Below are positions 1-10,205 of a DNA stretch of 64,000 bases, piece after piece; the stretch's first letter is position 1, and each line of letters starts with the position of its first letter. This stretch comes from Girardinichthys multiradiatus (Eukaryota > Chordata > Actinopteri > Cyprinodontiformes > Goodeidae). The notes under the pieces were generated by a model. That model was not told the DNA's origin. It saw only the letters and a list, made by a program, of their open reading frames with translations, and searched no databases. The stretch covers positions 13,479,390-13,543,389 of the forward strand of contig NC_061816.1 of the NCBI RefSeq assembly GCF_021462225.1, in the 5' to 3' direction. Position numbers and translations under genes: made by a program.

Positions 1-435
1 AATTAGTTTGGAAGGTTAAAAAGCTGCATCTAGCCAAACAGAAAACAAACAAACATTATCTATAAATTTTGTACTTCAGCAAACCCTTTAATCGGACATT
101 TCTCGCTTTAAACTGAAACCACAAATGGTGATGAAATAACAGTAAAGAATGTTGCCCTTCAACTCCTTTTCAGACAAATAAATATACTTAATACGCTGCA
201 TATCTCTATACTCAAATGCACTGGGAAAACATGTATTTTACAATATGTCAATTTCTCTAGGGAGCTTGATAGGCTATTCTGACTTGATTTTCCCAGGGAA
301 ATGCTGCATGTTCAAGAAAATAATAATAAATAATTCCATTTGTTTCACTATCTCTTTGATCACTTCTGCATCTGTTCCATTGGTGGTTGAAGAAGGGACA
401 ACTGTGACCTGACATAAAAATAGATGCAAATTACT
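1..435. other. A+T-rich intergenic DNA, nothing recognised
   Basis: No coding pattern, terminal repeat or RNA-like structure is seen before the hAT end at 436. The sequence is A+T-rich with short A and T runs. Confidence 0.5.
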
Positions 436-954
436 TAGGGGTGGGTACCTTTCACATTTGAACAGATTCCCAGGTACCTGTACTCGGTACCTGGGAATCG
501 ATACCGGTACTCAACGGTACCAGTTTTCAGTACCTTTGTGTGTGTCTATGTGGTAATAAATGTTAATTCGTTTAATAATAAAATCTAAAACAATTTTCAA
601 AACAACATCCAGCTGTTTGTATAGTGTAGCATCTCAATTGTTTCAAACATTTCTTCAACATTAAGCCCTTAACTGACTACGCAGTGTAATGCACAAATTA
701 AAACCCAGCCATGTTGCTGGCTGCAGACAACAAGTCGCTAACGGATGCAAGTGTGCTAACAGTGCTGAATGCAGGAGTTGTAGCCGTAGGTCTGAGGCTG
801 ACGAAAACTGTCTCTTCAGCCTTGACAAAAATCTTTTGCTTAACCAGGTCAGTGTATATACACACACTCAGAAGAATATATAAATGGCTCGGCTCATGGT
901 TTCCTCTGACTGCAGCTTGTTTAAACTGTCTACATATTCGACAGAACACTCTTA

Positions 955-1175
955 TAAAAAAAAAAAAAAAACTCTGAAATGTTTATTTATCTTCTACCTA
1001 TTTTTTTATATATTATGTCTATATCTATGTTTTTTCTTTATCTTTAACTCTCTCCATCTTTCTTATTTCTCCAACTTTCTGGCTCTGTATCAGATCTTTT
1101 ATCTGTTTCTGTCTCCTTTCTTTCTTTCTTTTTCATTTTTTTCTTTCTTTTCTCTATCATGTATGTATTTAATTA
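955..1175. repeat. A run followed by pyrimidine-rich tract
   Basis: A run of about 16 A (955-971) is followed by about 200 bases dominated by T and C with TTTCTTTC units. It lies inside the decayed hAT element. It shows no coding signal and is best read as low-complexity drift. Confidence 0.6.
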
Positions 1176-1635
1176 CCAAGCTCAGTCTTATAGATCCAGG
1201 GGGATAATTTCACATCTGACAGCCAAGCCAGGTCAAGGACTTTAGCTGCGTGTCAAGGGCAGTGCATCACACACTTGGTCTATTTTGTGTACCTCTACCT
1301 TTGCCATATGTACCAGGAGTAGGAGAGATAGCCCTGCTGCTGCTCGCAGGAGAGGAACGGGTGCCATCGAAACTAAATTTTTAGTGCTTTTAAAACCGAA
1401 GATATCCTTGCCTGCTTTCTAGGTTTTAGTGGCATGGTTTTCTGTCCGCTGTCAGGAGCTTGTGTTCACCTGCGTGCGAGTGCACATAACTCAGTGTGTC
1501 AGCGTCAGCGTTGGTGACAGAGTATGAGGAGTATGTTTGTATGTTAGTAAGTAGAGTAGCGGCGATGTAGGAGATGTGATCTATTAAACTCCCCGTGGGG
1601 GCGGGGCAGGGCTCCCCCTTGAATAGTGGTAAGGG

Positions 1636-1774
1636 AAACGCTGCAGGTGCTTCCTCAGATTAGAAGTATTCCCGCCACTGGCCTTGCACATTGCATCATA
1701 GATATTGCAGCGAGCATAATATGCACCACATTTTGAAAAGTGGAGCTATACTTTCGAGCATTTCTATCAGCCAT
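1636..1774 (-). pseudogene. BED zinc-finger start of hAT transposase, frameshifted
   Basis: On the minus strand an ATG at 1774 opens MADRNARKYSS. After one frameshift near 1740 the second frame reads ARCNIYDAMCK followed by GGNTSNLRKHLQ, the conserved core of BED fingers. The normal second Cys of the Cx2C pair is Tyr here (NIYD), so the finger could not bind zinc normally. BED fingers sit at the N terminus of hAT transposases and bind DNA. The fragment lies just inside the right inverted repeat, as expected. It is clearly non-functional. Confidence 0.75.
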
Positions 1775-2006
1775 GCTTAGTTGATGGTACCAGTGGCTAC
1801 TGACGTCATTACGCTCTTGTGCGTGCAATGCTGTGTTCATGTCCAGCATGGAAAATCGCCCACTCTTCCACTCCCTCAGTGTCACAATGATGCGTTTAGG
1901 TACCGAAACATGGTACCGTTTGATTTTATGTGAATCGGTATACTCAGTAGTGCCGAAGAAAATCGGTTGGTACTTATAAAAGTACTGAATTCGGTACCCA
2001 TCCATA

Positions 2007-3540
2007 CATCTGCTGGACTTGGTTGGCAGAATTGCTCCTGGTTATTTTTAGTGCAGTCTGCTTTGTGAATCCAGTGCAGAATTTAAAAAAGTAAAACCAG
2101 GTAATACCAGTTTTGTATTTATTTTTAGATGTTACCTATAACAGGTTTAACTTTCACTTAAATTATACAGGGTAGGGGGGCGGCAATGGTGATGCAGGGG
2201 CTTTAAGCACGTGAGCAATGTACGGAGATTTAGTCCTTGACCCAGACTGTCGTGGGATTGAATTTTTTACATCATAAAAACCTGCCAATTTAACAGAAGT
2301 GTGCTTTTGAGAGCCTTTGCATGACTAAATTACTTGAGTGTTAGTGTTAACAGGTGTTCAGATGCCACAATTGTATTTAAAGATGGTGACCTCTTGTATA
2401 TACATGCTCTTTGTCTAAATAAGTTATCTGGGTCCTAAACATCATACTTAATACAGTATCAAGATGGGTCCTCTATGTGGTGAGCGAATCCATTCGTATC
2501 ATTTCTATGATGCACATCCGGTATATTTGTTTTAATCTAAATTTCTACAGTAAAAACTAATGGAAACAAACCATTTATTTGTATTTAACATATATTTCTG
2601 TCATCTTAACAATAAAATACCTGATTGCAATTATGATTTATCCTTTTTCCTCCAATGTTGTGTTAGTAGTCACACTTGGAAAGTATTTCAAAAAGGTTTA
2701 ACATTTTTAAAAATGTTTATTTTGACCATAATGCCTTTGGTCACTGACATTACCATTGCTGCAGGAAAACCTGAACATTTTATGCTTATGTGTCCTGAAT
2801 ATACTGACATTAAAGGTATTTAGATGCCCCATGCATAGCTGTTCAAAGGTAAGCCAATCACAGTTTGACATCAAGAGGTTATTACAGATCTAAACTGGAG
2901 CACAGCAGCCACCACCTATTAATTTAAAGAAGCTGGTAATATGAGATGAATAAGGACTAATGCAGGAAATATCACTACAAAAACCATATATTATCCAAAA
3001 CATTAGTCCTTGGACCAAGAGATTGTTTTCTCAGTTGAAAAAAAATAGTTGTTTTGTTCCTAAAAACAAACTGCCAGATAACAAAATGAAAGGCATACCA
3101 GGGAACACATTTCATTGCAACACTAAAAATAACCTTAGGTCAGAAACTGGGGAATACAGAATTTTACCTGTAAAACAAACCTTTTAAAGCTGTACCTATT
3201 TTCAACATAGAATCCCTTCTACACCAAACATAAAAACTGACTTAACTGGCCTCTGTAGTAGAAATAAGAGGCCTTGCTTCCGAGTTTATTTATAATTTAT
3301 TTTGCAGTTTTATTACATATAGCAGAGTACATTGTATTATGGAGTAAGCAGTATGCTCATAAATGATTGACAAGCCTGGGCTTTGCCTACCAGCTTCTCT
3401 GTGGCAAAACACAGGGATAGCATGACATTGCATAAGCACTCAGTACACTACTTTGCTCTTTATCCTGAGGCAATGTGAATGCTTTCAGTGTGGTTTAGAA
3501 AGAAATAAAATCATAGACACTACCGTACAATTCATCCTTT
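2007..3540. other. Intergenic DNA, no gene recognised
   Basis: Only short open frames occur (for example 2560-2823 and 2960-3187, plus strand); none has a recognisable motif, splice context or composition unlike its surroundings. I see no repeats with defined ends. Confidence 0.45.
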
Positions 3541-3544
3541 AAAA

Positions 3545-3990
3545 ACATCCTGCCATAATCCGTGGGTTTTTGTGGTTGGGGTGTCATTAGTTTTTGTTTT
3601 TGGATTAGTTTTGGTTGTTGATCATTGTCACTGACGGTGTTCCATACTAGTTCATACCTTTGTGATGAGATTGTTTGCAGATAATTATTCTAGTATTAGT
3701 CTTTGGTTTTAAGTTCAGCTAGGTCCTCGTGTGCTCTGTTTTATTCCCTGTGTTCTTTTCTGTAGTAATTAGTCACATTCCCTCAGTTTTTCTTCTCAGG
3801 TTCCTTCCCAGCTACACTGTATTCTCTTGATTAGTCACACCTGCTTCTCATCCACCTTCTCAGCAGCTAGCTGTTAGCCAGTTAGTTTCCTTAATTCCTA
3901 GCGGATTATACACTGGGTATTTGAGATTGCAGGTTCTCTCAAGGATCTCTCTGTGTTTTGTAAGTTTAAGACTTTTTTTTCCAACTTAAC
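3545..3990 (+). repeat. Possible LTR-like fragment, T-rich
   Basis: This T- and CT-rich block resembles in style the solo LTR at 26954-27441: long T-rich U3-like sequence, an ACACCTGC-type stretch, then a TATA-like ATTATACACT near 3905. I cannot find both ends or a target duplication, so LTR origin is only suggested by texture. Confidence 0.25.
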
Positions 3991-4436
3991 AGCACATCAT
4001 TACAACTTTTGACTGCCTCGCACTTACCTACACTTAGATCCAAAGCAATGCAAACTATGGTAATTCTGTAGAGCATACAACATTTTCGGAGCATTAATAT
4101 GTGTATGCGGGAATTTATTAGTAAACTTGTAAAACTATGGTGAGGGAATCTCAGTTTTGGGTAAAACTAATTCTCATAAAAACAGGACTAATTGCCCTTT
4201 TTATGCAATATCCACAGAATTAGATTTTGGTTTTGTCTTAGATCTGGTTGTGTTTTGAAGTTATATCCATGTTTTGTTCTGTTTTTAGTCAATCATTTTT
4301 TTAGGTCAGGGCCTCACACAACTGTAGTGCATGCAGGCACAGACAGAAGGAGAGATTCATGGCAAAGAACAAAATATGTCACGCCTTTCTTGTAATTTTG
4401 GCAATTATGGTTTAAAGATGACCCACATTTTGTGTT
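3991..4436. other. Intergenic DNA, nothing recognised
   Basis: No coding or repeat structure recognised between the LTR-like block and the Tc1 remnant. Confidence 0.4.
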
Positions 4437-4690
4437 TCAGAAAGTTAGAATATTACATAAGACCAACAAATTATGTTAAACAGACATGTCAGGCTTCTGA
4501 AAAGTGTGTTAATTTCTATTCACTCAATACTTGGCTGGGCCCCCCTTCGCATGAATTACAGCATCAATCTGGTGTGGCACAGATGTGATCAGCCTGTGGC
4601 ACTAATGAGGAGTAATGCTGCCTTCAGGTGATCTGCATTGTTGGGTGTCTTGTATCTGGTCTCTCTCATCTTCCTCTTGAAAATGGAGAG
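4437..4690 (-). mobile_element. Tc1/mariner remnant, transposase 3' end
   Basis: Read on the minus strand, this matches the C-terminal transposase region of the better-preserved copies in this window (compare 21600-21790). Shared stretches include CACTCAATACTTGG, ATCAGCCTGTGGCACT and TTGTTGGGTGTCT. The block beginning TTTCAGAAAGTTAGAATATT looks like the inner part of a terminal repeat. The rest of the element is missing. Several frame-breaking changes make it a fossil. Confidence 0.7.
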
Positions 4691-5584
4691 TAGTGTGAGA
4701 ATGTAGCAAAGAGGGTGAAAGTGGTAATTATGTCCGCCAGCAGCCTAAGCCTATAGCAGCATAACTACAGAGATAGTTTCAGCTTCAGTTTATTTATTTA
4801 TATAGCGCTTATTTATAACAATGTTGTCTCAAGGTACCCCACAAAGGGTCCGGAATGGCACGGGGCCGCCGGGGAGGCCAGACCAAACCACCGAGTGCCA
4901 GAGCCCGGCCACCCCAGAACGGGCCACTTGTAGGGGCACTAAGTAAAATAATAAACTGATAAAATTTGTCCATCTAGAGCCCACTGATGGCCATTGTTAT
5001 TCTAAAAACCACAAGGATCGGGATACCTCTCTCTGTCAGATTGACCATAACCATTGGAAAAGAGAAGGGGTCATACAGGTAGCAGAAATGGAGGGTGTGT
5101 TTGCACCTCAACCATAACTGAGCCGGTTTAGGCTAAACCTGACTCCCCCTTACTCTATCCAACAGGGAGGGAGGAAGGCGGAGGTAAAAAAAAAAAAAAA
5201 AGGAAGATAGCCTTATCCAGTCCAACTATAAGCTTTATCAAAAATGAAAGTTTTAAGCCTAGCCTTAAAAGTAGACAGGATGTCTGCCTCACGGACCAAA
5301 ACCGGGAGCTGGTTCCACAGGAGAGAAGCTCGATAACTAAAGGATCTGCCTCCCAATCTACTTCTAGAGACTCTAGGAACCACCAGTAAACCTGCAGCCT
5401 GAGAACGAAGTGCTCTGTTAGGAACATATGGAACAATCAGATGTCTGATGTATGATGGAGCTAGATCATTACAGGCTTTATATGTGAGGAGGATAATTTT
5501 AAATTCTATACTGGATTTGAAGGGAAGCTAAAATAGGATAAATATGATCTCTCTTTTTAATTTTCATCAGAACTCTTGCTGCAG

Positions 5585-6009
5585 TGTTGTGGAATTTTCT
5601 TATCAAAGTGGGTAGAAGTTGACTCACAAGAAGAGAAAATCCGGACTTTGTCTTATAAGTTTTATTCAAAGGCATTCAGCGTTTGAATGACTCTGTCACC
5701 GAGCAAGTCAGTTAAGCAGAGCCCCGCACACCATTTACAGACAGTATTTATACCAAACATGACAGTGTTATCTCAACTTCAAAGAGTCTGTGTTTTATGG
5801 CCCCGACCCTTCTTGAGTTCAAAGGTTACAAGGTTATCTAGGAACAGACCTAACTGCCCTTCCTGACATCACCCTAAAAGATGGGTCTTAACCATTAAAC
5901 TTCTGATAATGGCTTTTACAGCTTCCTCCTCTAACACAGATATTCTGAGGAGTGAGGTAACCTATAGGTCATACACTTTGGAACACTTACTGCAAGAATT
6001 TCCATCACA
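5585..6009 (-). mobile_element. Solo LTR inside L2, 4-bp target duplication GCAG
   Basis: The 425-bp insert splits L2 sequence. Removing it and one GCAG restores CTTGCTGCAGCATTTTG. Direct GCAG copies flank it at 5581-5584 and 6010-6013. The ends are near-inverted repeats, TGTTGTGGAA at the left and TTCCATCACA at the right. On the minus strand it shows LTR logic: TATAAATA (5745-5752) upstream of AATAAA (5661-5666). A 4-bp duplication and a short LTR fit an endogenous-retrovirus-type element reduced by LTR-LTR recombination. No internal genes remain. Confidence 0.85.
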
Positions 6010-6528
6010 GCAGCATTTTGAATCAGCTGAAGGCTTTTAACTGCATTTCGTGGACATCCTGATAGTAAAGAATTACAATAGTCCAGCCTTGAAGTAACAA
6101 ATGCATGGACTAGTTTTTCAGTGTCACTCCTGGATAGGATATTTCTAATTTTGGCAATGTTCTGGAGATGAAAGAAGGAAATCCTAGAAACCTGTTTAAT
6201 ATGGAATTTAAATTAAATGTCCTGGTCAAAAATAACACCAAGGTTTTTTACTTTATAACCAGAGGTCAATTTAATGCCATCCAGGTTAAGTGATTGACTA
6301 AGCAGTGTCTTTTTTAAAGACTCTGGTCCAAAGACAACAACTTCTGTCTTGCCTGAATTTAGAAGCAAAAAATTTAAAGTCATCCAAGTTTTTATTTCTT
6401 CAAGACATGCTTGTAGTCTGTCTAACTGGTTGGGTTCATCAGGATTTATGGATAAGTAAAGTATCATCAGCGTAACAGTGAAAATGTATCATACGCTGCC
6501 TGATAATTTGACCTATAGGAAGTATATA

Positions 6529-7506
6529 CAGTGCCTTGCAAAAGTACTTGCCCCCTTTGAACTTTTCAACCTCTTGCCACATTTCAGGCTTCAAACATAA
6601 AGAAATAAAATTCTAATGTTTTGTGAATAATCAACAAGTGGGACACAATTATGAAGTGGAATGAAATTTATTGGATGTGTCAAACTTTTTTAACAAATAA
6701 AAAACTGAAAAATGGGCGTGCAATATTATTCGGCCCCTTTACTTTCAGTGCAATAAACTCACTCCAGAAGTTCAGTGAGGATCTCTGAATGATCCAATGT
6801 TGTCCCAAATGACTGATGATGATAAATAGAATCCACCTGTGTGTAATCAAGTATCCATATAAATGCACCTGCTCTGTGATAGTCTCAGGGTTCTGTTCAA
6901 AGCACAGAGAGCATCATAAAGACTAAGGAACACACCAGGCAGGTCCAAGATACTGTTGTGGTCCTGAGACTGGGACAGAGATGTATCTTCCAACAAGACA
7001 ATGATCCCAAATATAAAGCCAAATCTACAATGGAATGGTTCACAAATAAACATATCCAGGTGTTGGAATGGCTAAGTCAAAGTCCAGACCTGAATCCACT
7101 CGAGAATCTGTGGAAGAGCTGAAGACTGCTGTTCACGAACGCTCTCCATCCACCCTCACCGAGCTCGAGCTGTTTTGCAAGGAAGAATGGGCAAGAACTT
7201 CAGTTTCTCGCTGTGCAAAACTGATAAGAGACATACCCCAAGCGACTTGCAGCTGTAATTGCAGCAAATGGTGGCGCTACAAAGTATTAACGCAAGGGGG
7301 CCGAATAATATTGCACGCCCCACTTTTCAGTTTTTTATTTGCTAAAGTTTGACAGATCCAATAAATTTCATTCCACTTCACGATTGTGTCCCACTTGTTG
7401 TTGATTCTTCACAAAAAATTGGAATTTTATATCTCTATGTTTGAAGCCTGAAATGTGGCAAGAGGTTGACCAGTTCAAGGGGGCAGCATACTTTCGTAAG
7501 GCACTG
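6529..7506 (+). mobile_element. Tc1 group 1, internally deleted copy in L2
   Basis: Flanked by TA on both sides, it starts CAGTGCCTTGCAAAAG and ends in the complement of that sequence. It is the same family as 39630-41236 but about 630 bp shorter: near 6955 the 5' leader jumps straight to the sequence encoding the second half of the transposase. The residual plus-strand frame holds FQQDNDPK (second catalytic Asp region) and [11 protein letters not shown] (catalytic Glu), then frameshifts. The first catalytic Asp is deleted. Such shortened copies can only move with transposase supplied by another copy. It lies in the L2 RT just after the GVPQGSVLG block. Confidence 0.9.
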
Positions 7507-7703
7507 TATATAGTAAAGAGAATTGGTCCAAGTACTGAACCCTGTGGTACTCCACAATTAACCATGGAGTTTAAAGATGATTTATCATTTACATGAACAA
7601 ACTGAAATCAGTCAGACAAATAAGATTTAAACCAGCCTAGCACTGTTCCCCTGATCCCAACAGCATATTCCAGCTTTTCTAAGAGAATATTATGATCGAC
7701 TAT

Positions 7704-8206
7704 ATGCCTGTCCATCTGTGTTTGGTGAATAAATAAATCTCAGCTCCTTAAAAAAGCAGCCGATTTTTAATGTCCACATCTCCTAAATATAAGATATTTG
7801 TGCCTAAACATAACCAGGCCAGGTCCTTTCTGTACTTGTCTCGGTAAAAGTAATTAGTTGAGTCATACAACTCTAGCTTGCCGCACACCGCCACTATGAT
7901 CTGTTCCTCCATCTTCACTGACAACCGCTTCTTCTCCGGTGCGGTCTTTCACCCTACGTCACAGCCACATCCAGTCCTTGATTGGTTGACGCGACGCAAA
8001 TTTAGTAAATAGTTCAGATTTTTCAACTCGTCCATCGCTCTCGCTCCGCTCCCACTCCGCTCTGGCTTTGCTCGGCGCGCCTTCCGCGCCGCGTCCTCCG
8101 TCTCCTTTGCACCGTGCCGCTCTGCTCCTGAATGCGCCTCTACATAGGGATAACATGTAAATCGGCCGCTCCTATCACATAATCCGCGTTCGGTGTGAAT
8201 GCACCA
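7704..8206 (-). mobile_element. PIF/Harbinger 5' fragment inside L2
   Basis: This G+C-richer block interrupts L2 between sequences that align as continuous in the second L2 copy (10550-10615). Its outer end on the minus strand, GGTGCATTCACACCGAACG, resembles PIF/Harbinger termini. A G+C-rich leader and a short ORF with a MADF-like start follow; Harbinger elements carry such a Myb/MADF-type DNA-binding protein alongside the transposase. The other terminus and the transposase are absent, and about 20 bases of L2 are missing at the junction. It is therefore a truncated insertion, or a complete insertion that later lost its far side. Confidence 0.6.
7748..7912 (-). pseudogene. MADF-domain N terminus (Harbinger accessory protein)
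   Basis: A 54-codon frame starts at the ATG at 7912. It begins MEEQIIVAVCGKLELYD, continues TNYFYRDKYRKDLAW and then drifts into non-family sequence before TAA at 7748-7750. The first 33 residues follow the MADF pattern (hydrophobic start, LYD, aromatic-Y-RD, KDLAW). MADF/Myb-like proteins bind DNA and assist the Harbinger transposase. The domain normally runs to about 85 residues, so this is a truncated relic. Another source of a MADF gene cannot be excluded. Confidence 0.65.
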
Positions 8207-8965
8207 TAAGAGGACAAGTACAGACCCAAGTCCATTATCTGAGGCCATAAGAATATCATTAGTGACTTTCAGCAGAGCTGTTTCAGTGCGATGAGCTCTG
8301 AAGCCTGACTGAAACTCTTCAAACAGGTCATTGCTGTGTAAATGCTCACACATTTGATTAGTTACTATTTTCTCAAAAGTTTAGATAAGAATGGAAGATT
8401 GGATATAGGTTTGTAATTTTTCAAGTCATCTCGATCAAGCGAAGGTTTCTTAAGTAAAGGTTTAATTACAGCTACCTTAAAAGCCTGTGGTACATAGGCT
8501 ATTACTAAGGATAGGATAGGTTAATCATAGCTAAAATGGGGCTGGTAATCAGAGGGAACACATCCTTAAATAATTTGGTTGGGATTGGGTCTAACATACA
8601 AATTGTAGGTTTAGATGAAGCTAATATTTCTGATAACTCAGGAAGCTCCACAGGATCAGAACAGTCCAAACACAGATCAGGTTCTACAGTTACTTCCAAT
8701 GTTGTCTCACTTGCTGAGATTGAAGTAATCATCTTCGAGAGTATGTCTTTTTAATAGAATCAATTTTATTTAAGAAGAATCCCATAAAGTCATGACTGCT
8801 GAGAGCTAAGGGAATGGATGGCTCAACAGAGCTATGACTTTGTGTAAGTTTAGCAACTGTACTAAAGATAAACCTAGGATTATTCTTGTTCTCTTCTATT
8901 AATGATGAGAAATAAGCTTTTCTGGCTTGGCAAAGTGTCTTTTTATACAGCAGTAGGCTATTTTT

Positions 8966-9199
8966 CTAGATTAAGTAGGAATCCCCTAGGTGTGTGGAGC
9001 ACCATTTTCTCTCCAATTTTCTAACATTGTGTGTTAAAGTACGCAGCTCTGAATTAAACCAGGGAGCTAGCCTCCTATGAATTATTACCTTCTTTTTCAA
9101 TGAGGCTGCATTGTCTAATGTACCACGCAATGATGAAGTAACACTATGAACAAGAGAATCAATTTGTGAAGAAGCACAAACAAAATTATTGCCCTCCAC
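8966..9199 (-). pseudogene. L2 LINE EN-RT linker remnant
   Basis: An open block of 77 codons contains SQIDSLVHSVTSSLRGTLDN, then RRLAPWFNSELRTL and RKLERKWCST. This matches the linker between endonuclease and reverse transcriptase in L2 LINEs. Stops lie on both sides. Confidence 0.75.
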
Positions 9200-9539
9200 T
9201 GTGCTTTTCTGTGATAATGAGGAAATTATACGTGGAACATATTATTTAAAGGTTGTTACAGCATTGTCTGGTAATGATCTACTATAATATAATTTTTCTT
9301 TCAGGTGTGGAGTACTTGGTTAAATTAAACTCAAAGGTTATTAGAAATGGTCTGACAGGACAGGGTTATGAGAAAATATTATGTCTTTACACTCAATGCC
9401 ATATGTCAGCACAAGGTCCAGAGAATGAAGACAAAGGTGGGTTGATTTGTTAATGTTTTGAGCAAAGCCAATTGAGTCTAAGATAGCATTAAAGGCTAAA
9501 TTTAAGCTATTGCTTTCAGTGTCAACATGAAAACATGTT

Positions 9540-10201
9540 AAAATCCCCCACTATAATAACCTTATCTGTATTTAACACTAAATCAGATAAAAGGTCTGAA
9601 AGCTGATCTAAAAATTGAGAGTAAGGGCCTGGTGGATGGTACAAAACAACAAACAGAAGTGGTTTTAGTGCTTTGCAATTTGGATGAGAAAACTAAGGAA
9701 TAAATATTCAGCTATTGATTGGTCTGGGACTAAACAGTAAATCGGACTGAAAGATGGTTGCTACTCCTCCTCGCCAGTATTTCGAGGAATGTGAAAATTT
9801 AAATAATTAGTAGGAGTTGACTCATTTATAGTAACATAATCCTCTTGCTGCAGCCAGGTTTCTGTGAGGCAAAATAAATCAATCTGATTGTCACAAATCA
9901 GGTCACTAACTAGCAAAGTCTTTGAAGAGAGAGATCTTATGTTCAGTAGGCCACATTTAATTGTTTTATTTTTCTTTTTAGTCTGAGTTGTTTTTATTAG
10001 ATTTTCCTGATTTCCTCGTTTTAGATTATTTTTTAATCTATTCAATTTTGGCGGTGGGCGAGACACTGTCTTAATAGAGTAATGGGTGGGTAGCAGTACA
10101 GAAGCTGCAGAGAGGAGTGTTAAACTATGACCCTGCTTCCTGGTCTGAACCCTTCTTAGACTGTTTAGACTAGATTCAAGACTCCGGTCCACAGACGACA
10201 A
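9540..10201 (-). pseudogene. L2 LINE endonuclease (APE-type) remnant
   Basis: The minus strand is open from 10201 to 9761 (146 codons) and covers an N-terminal extension and the start of the APE-like endonuclease ([13 protein letters not shown], then [10 protein letters not shown] with the catalytic-region Glu, and FHIPRNTG). A frameshift follows. Around 9535-9670 another frame reads LLFVVLYHPPGPYSQFL and VIIVGDFN, where Asp and Asn belong to the catalytic core. In LINEs this domain nicks target DNA to prime reverse transcription. Further frame breaks extend to 9200. Confidence 0.8.
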
Positions 10202-10205
10202 CTAC

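Larger units (their letters stand above)
436..2006 (-). mobile_element. Decayed hAT DNA transposon with BED finger
   Basis: The two ends are imperfect inverted repeats: TAGGGGTGGGTACC at 436-449 and the complement of TATGGATGGGTACC ending at 2006. Subterminal repeats rich in GGTACC follow on both sides (about 470-530 and 1895-1995). Near the right end the minus strand encodes a broken BED zinc finger, which is typical of hAT transposases. The catalytic body cannot be recognised, so the 1.57-kb element looks internally deleted. The 8 bases flanking each end match at only about half the positions, so an old target duplication is possible but not shown. The hAT assignment rests on the BED finger plus end style. 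Confidence 0.7.
6213..8732 (-). pseudogene. L2 LINE reverse transcriptase, broken by insertions
   Basis: RT pieces run on the minus strand. 8505-8732 has LDPIPTKLFKDVFPLI. 8210-8353 has CEHLHSNDLFEEFQSGF and then SVLVLL. 7508-7565 has VNCGVPQGSVLGPILF. 6461-6475 encodes YADDT, the polymerase catalytic box. 6213-6467 continues LYLSINPDEPNQLDRLQ to KNLGVIFDQD. A Harbinger fragment cuts it after SVLVLL, with about 20 target bases lost, and a Tc1 sits at a TA just after LFTIY. Frameshifts occur elsewhere too. The enzyme would have copied LINE RNA at the nicked target; this copy cannot. Confidence 0.82.
4779..10205 (-). mobile_element. L2-type LINE, near full length, multiply interrupted
   Basis: A non-LTR retrotransposon reads from about 10205 (5' side) to 4779 on the minus strand. 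In order it shows an endonuclease start ([16 protein letters not shown]), an EN strand ending VIIVGDFN, a linker (SQIDSLVHSVTSSLRGTL), RT blocks (LDPIPTKLFKDVFPLI, LFEEFQSGFRAH, GVPQGSVLGPILFT, YADDT) and RT C-terminal sequence (LLLNSGKTEVVVFGPE). This order and wording are those of fish L2-clade LINEs. The 3' end on the minus strand is A+T-rich with TATAAATAAATAAACTG-like sequence. Three foreign elements interrupt it at 5585-6009, 6529-7506 and 7704-8206. Many frameshifts and stops make it inactive. Confidence 0.88.

Noticed and set aside
661..977. Overlapping open frames of 64-88 codons on both strands
   Set aside because: No hAT motif (dimerisation domain or DDE-like core) could be read in them; they lie in the decayed interior of the 436-2006 element.
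884..1207. 107-codon Phe/Leu/Ser-rich frame
   Set aside because: It simply translates the pyrimidine-rich tract; a false membrane protein.
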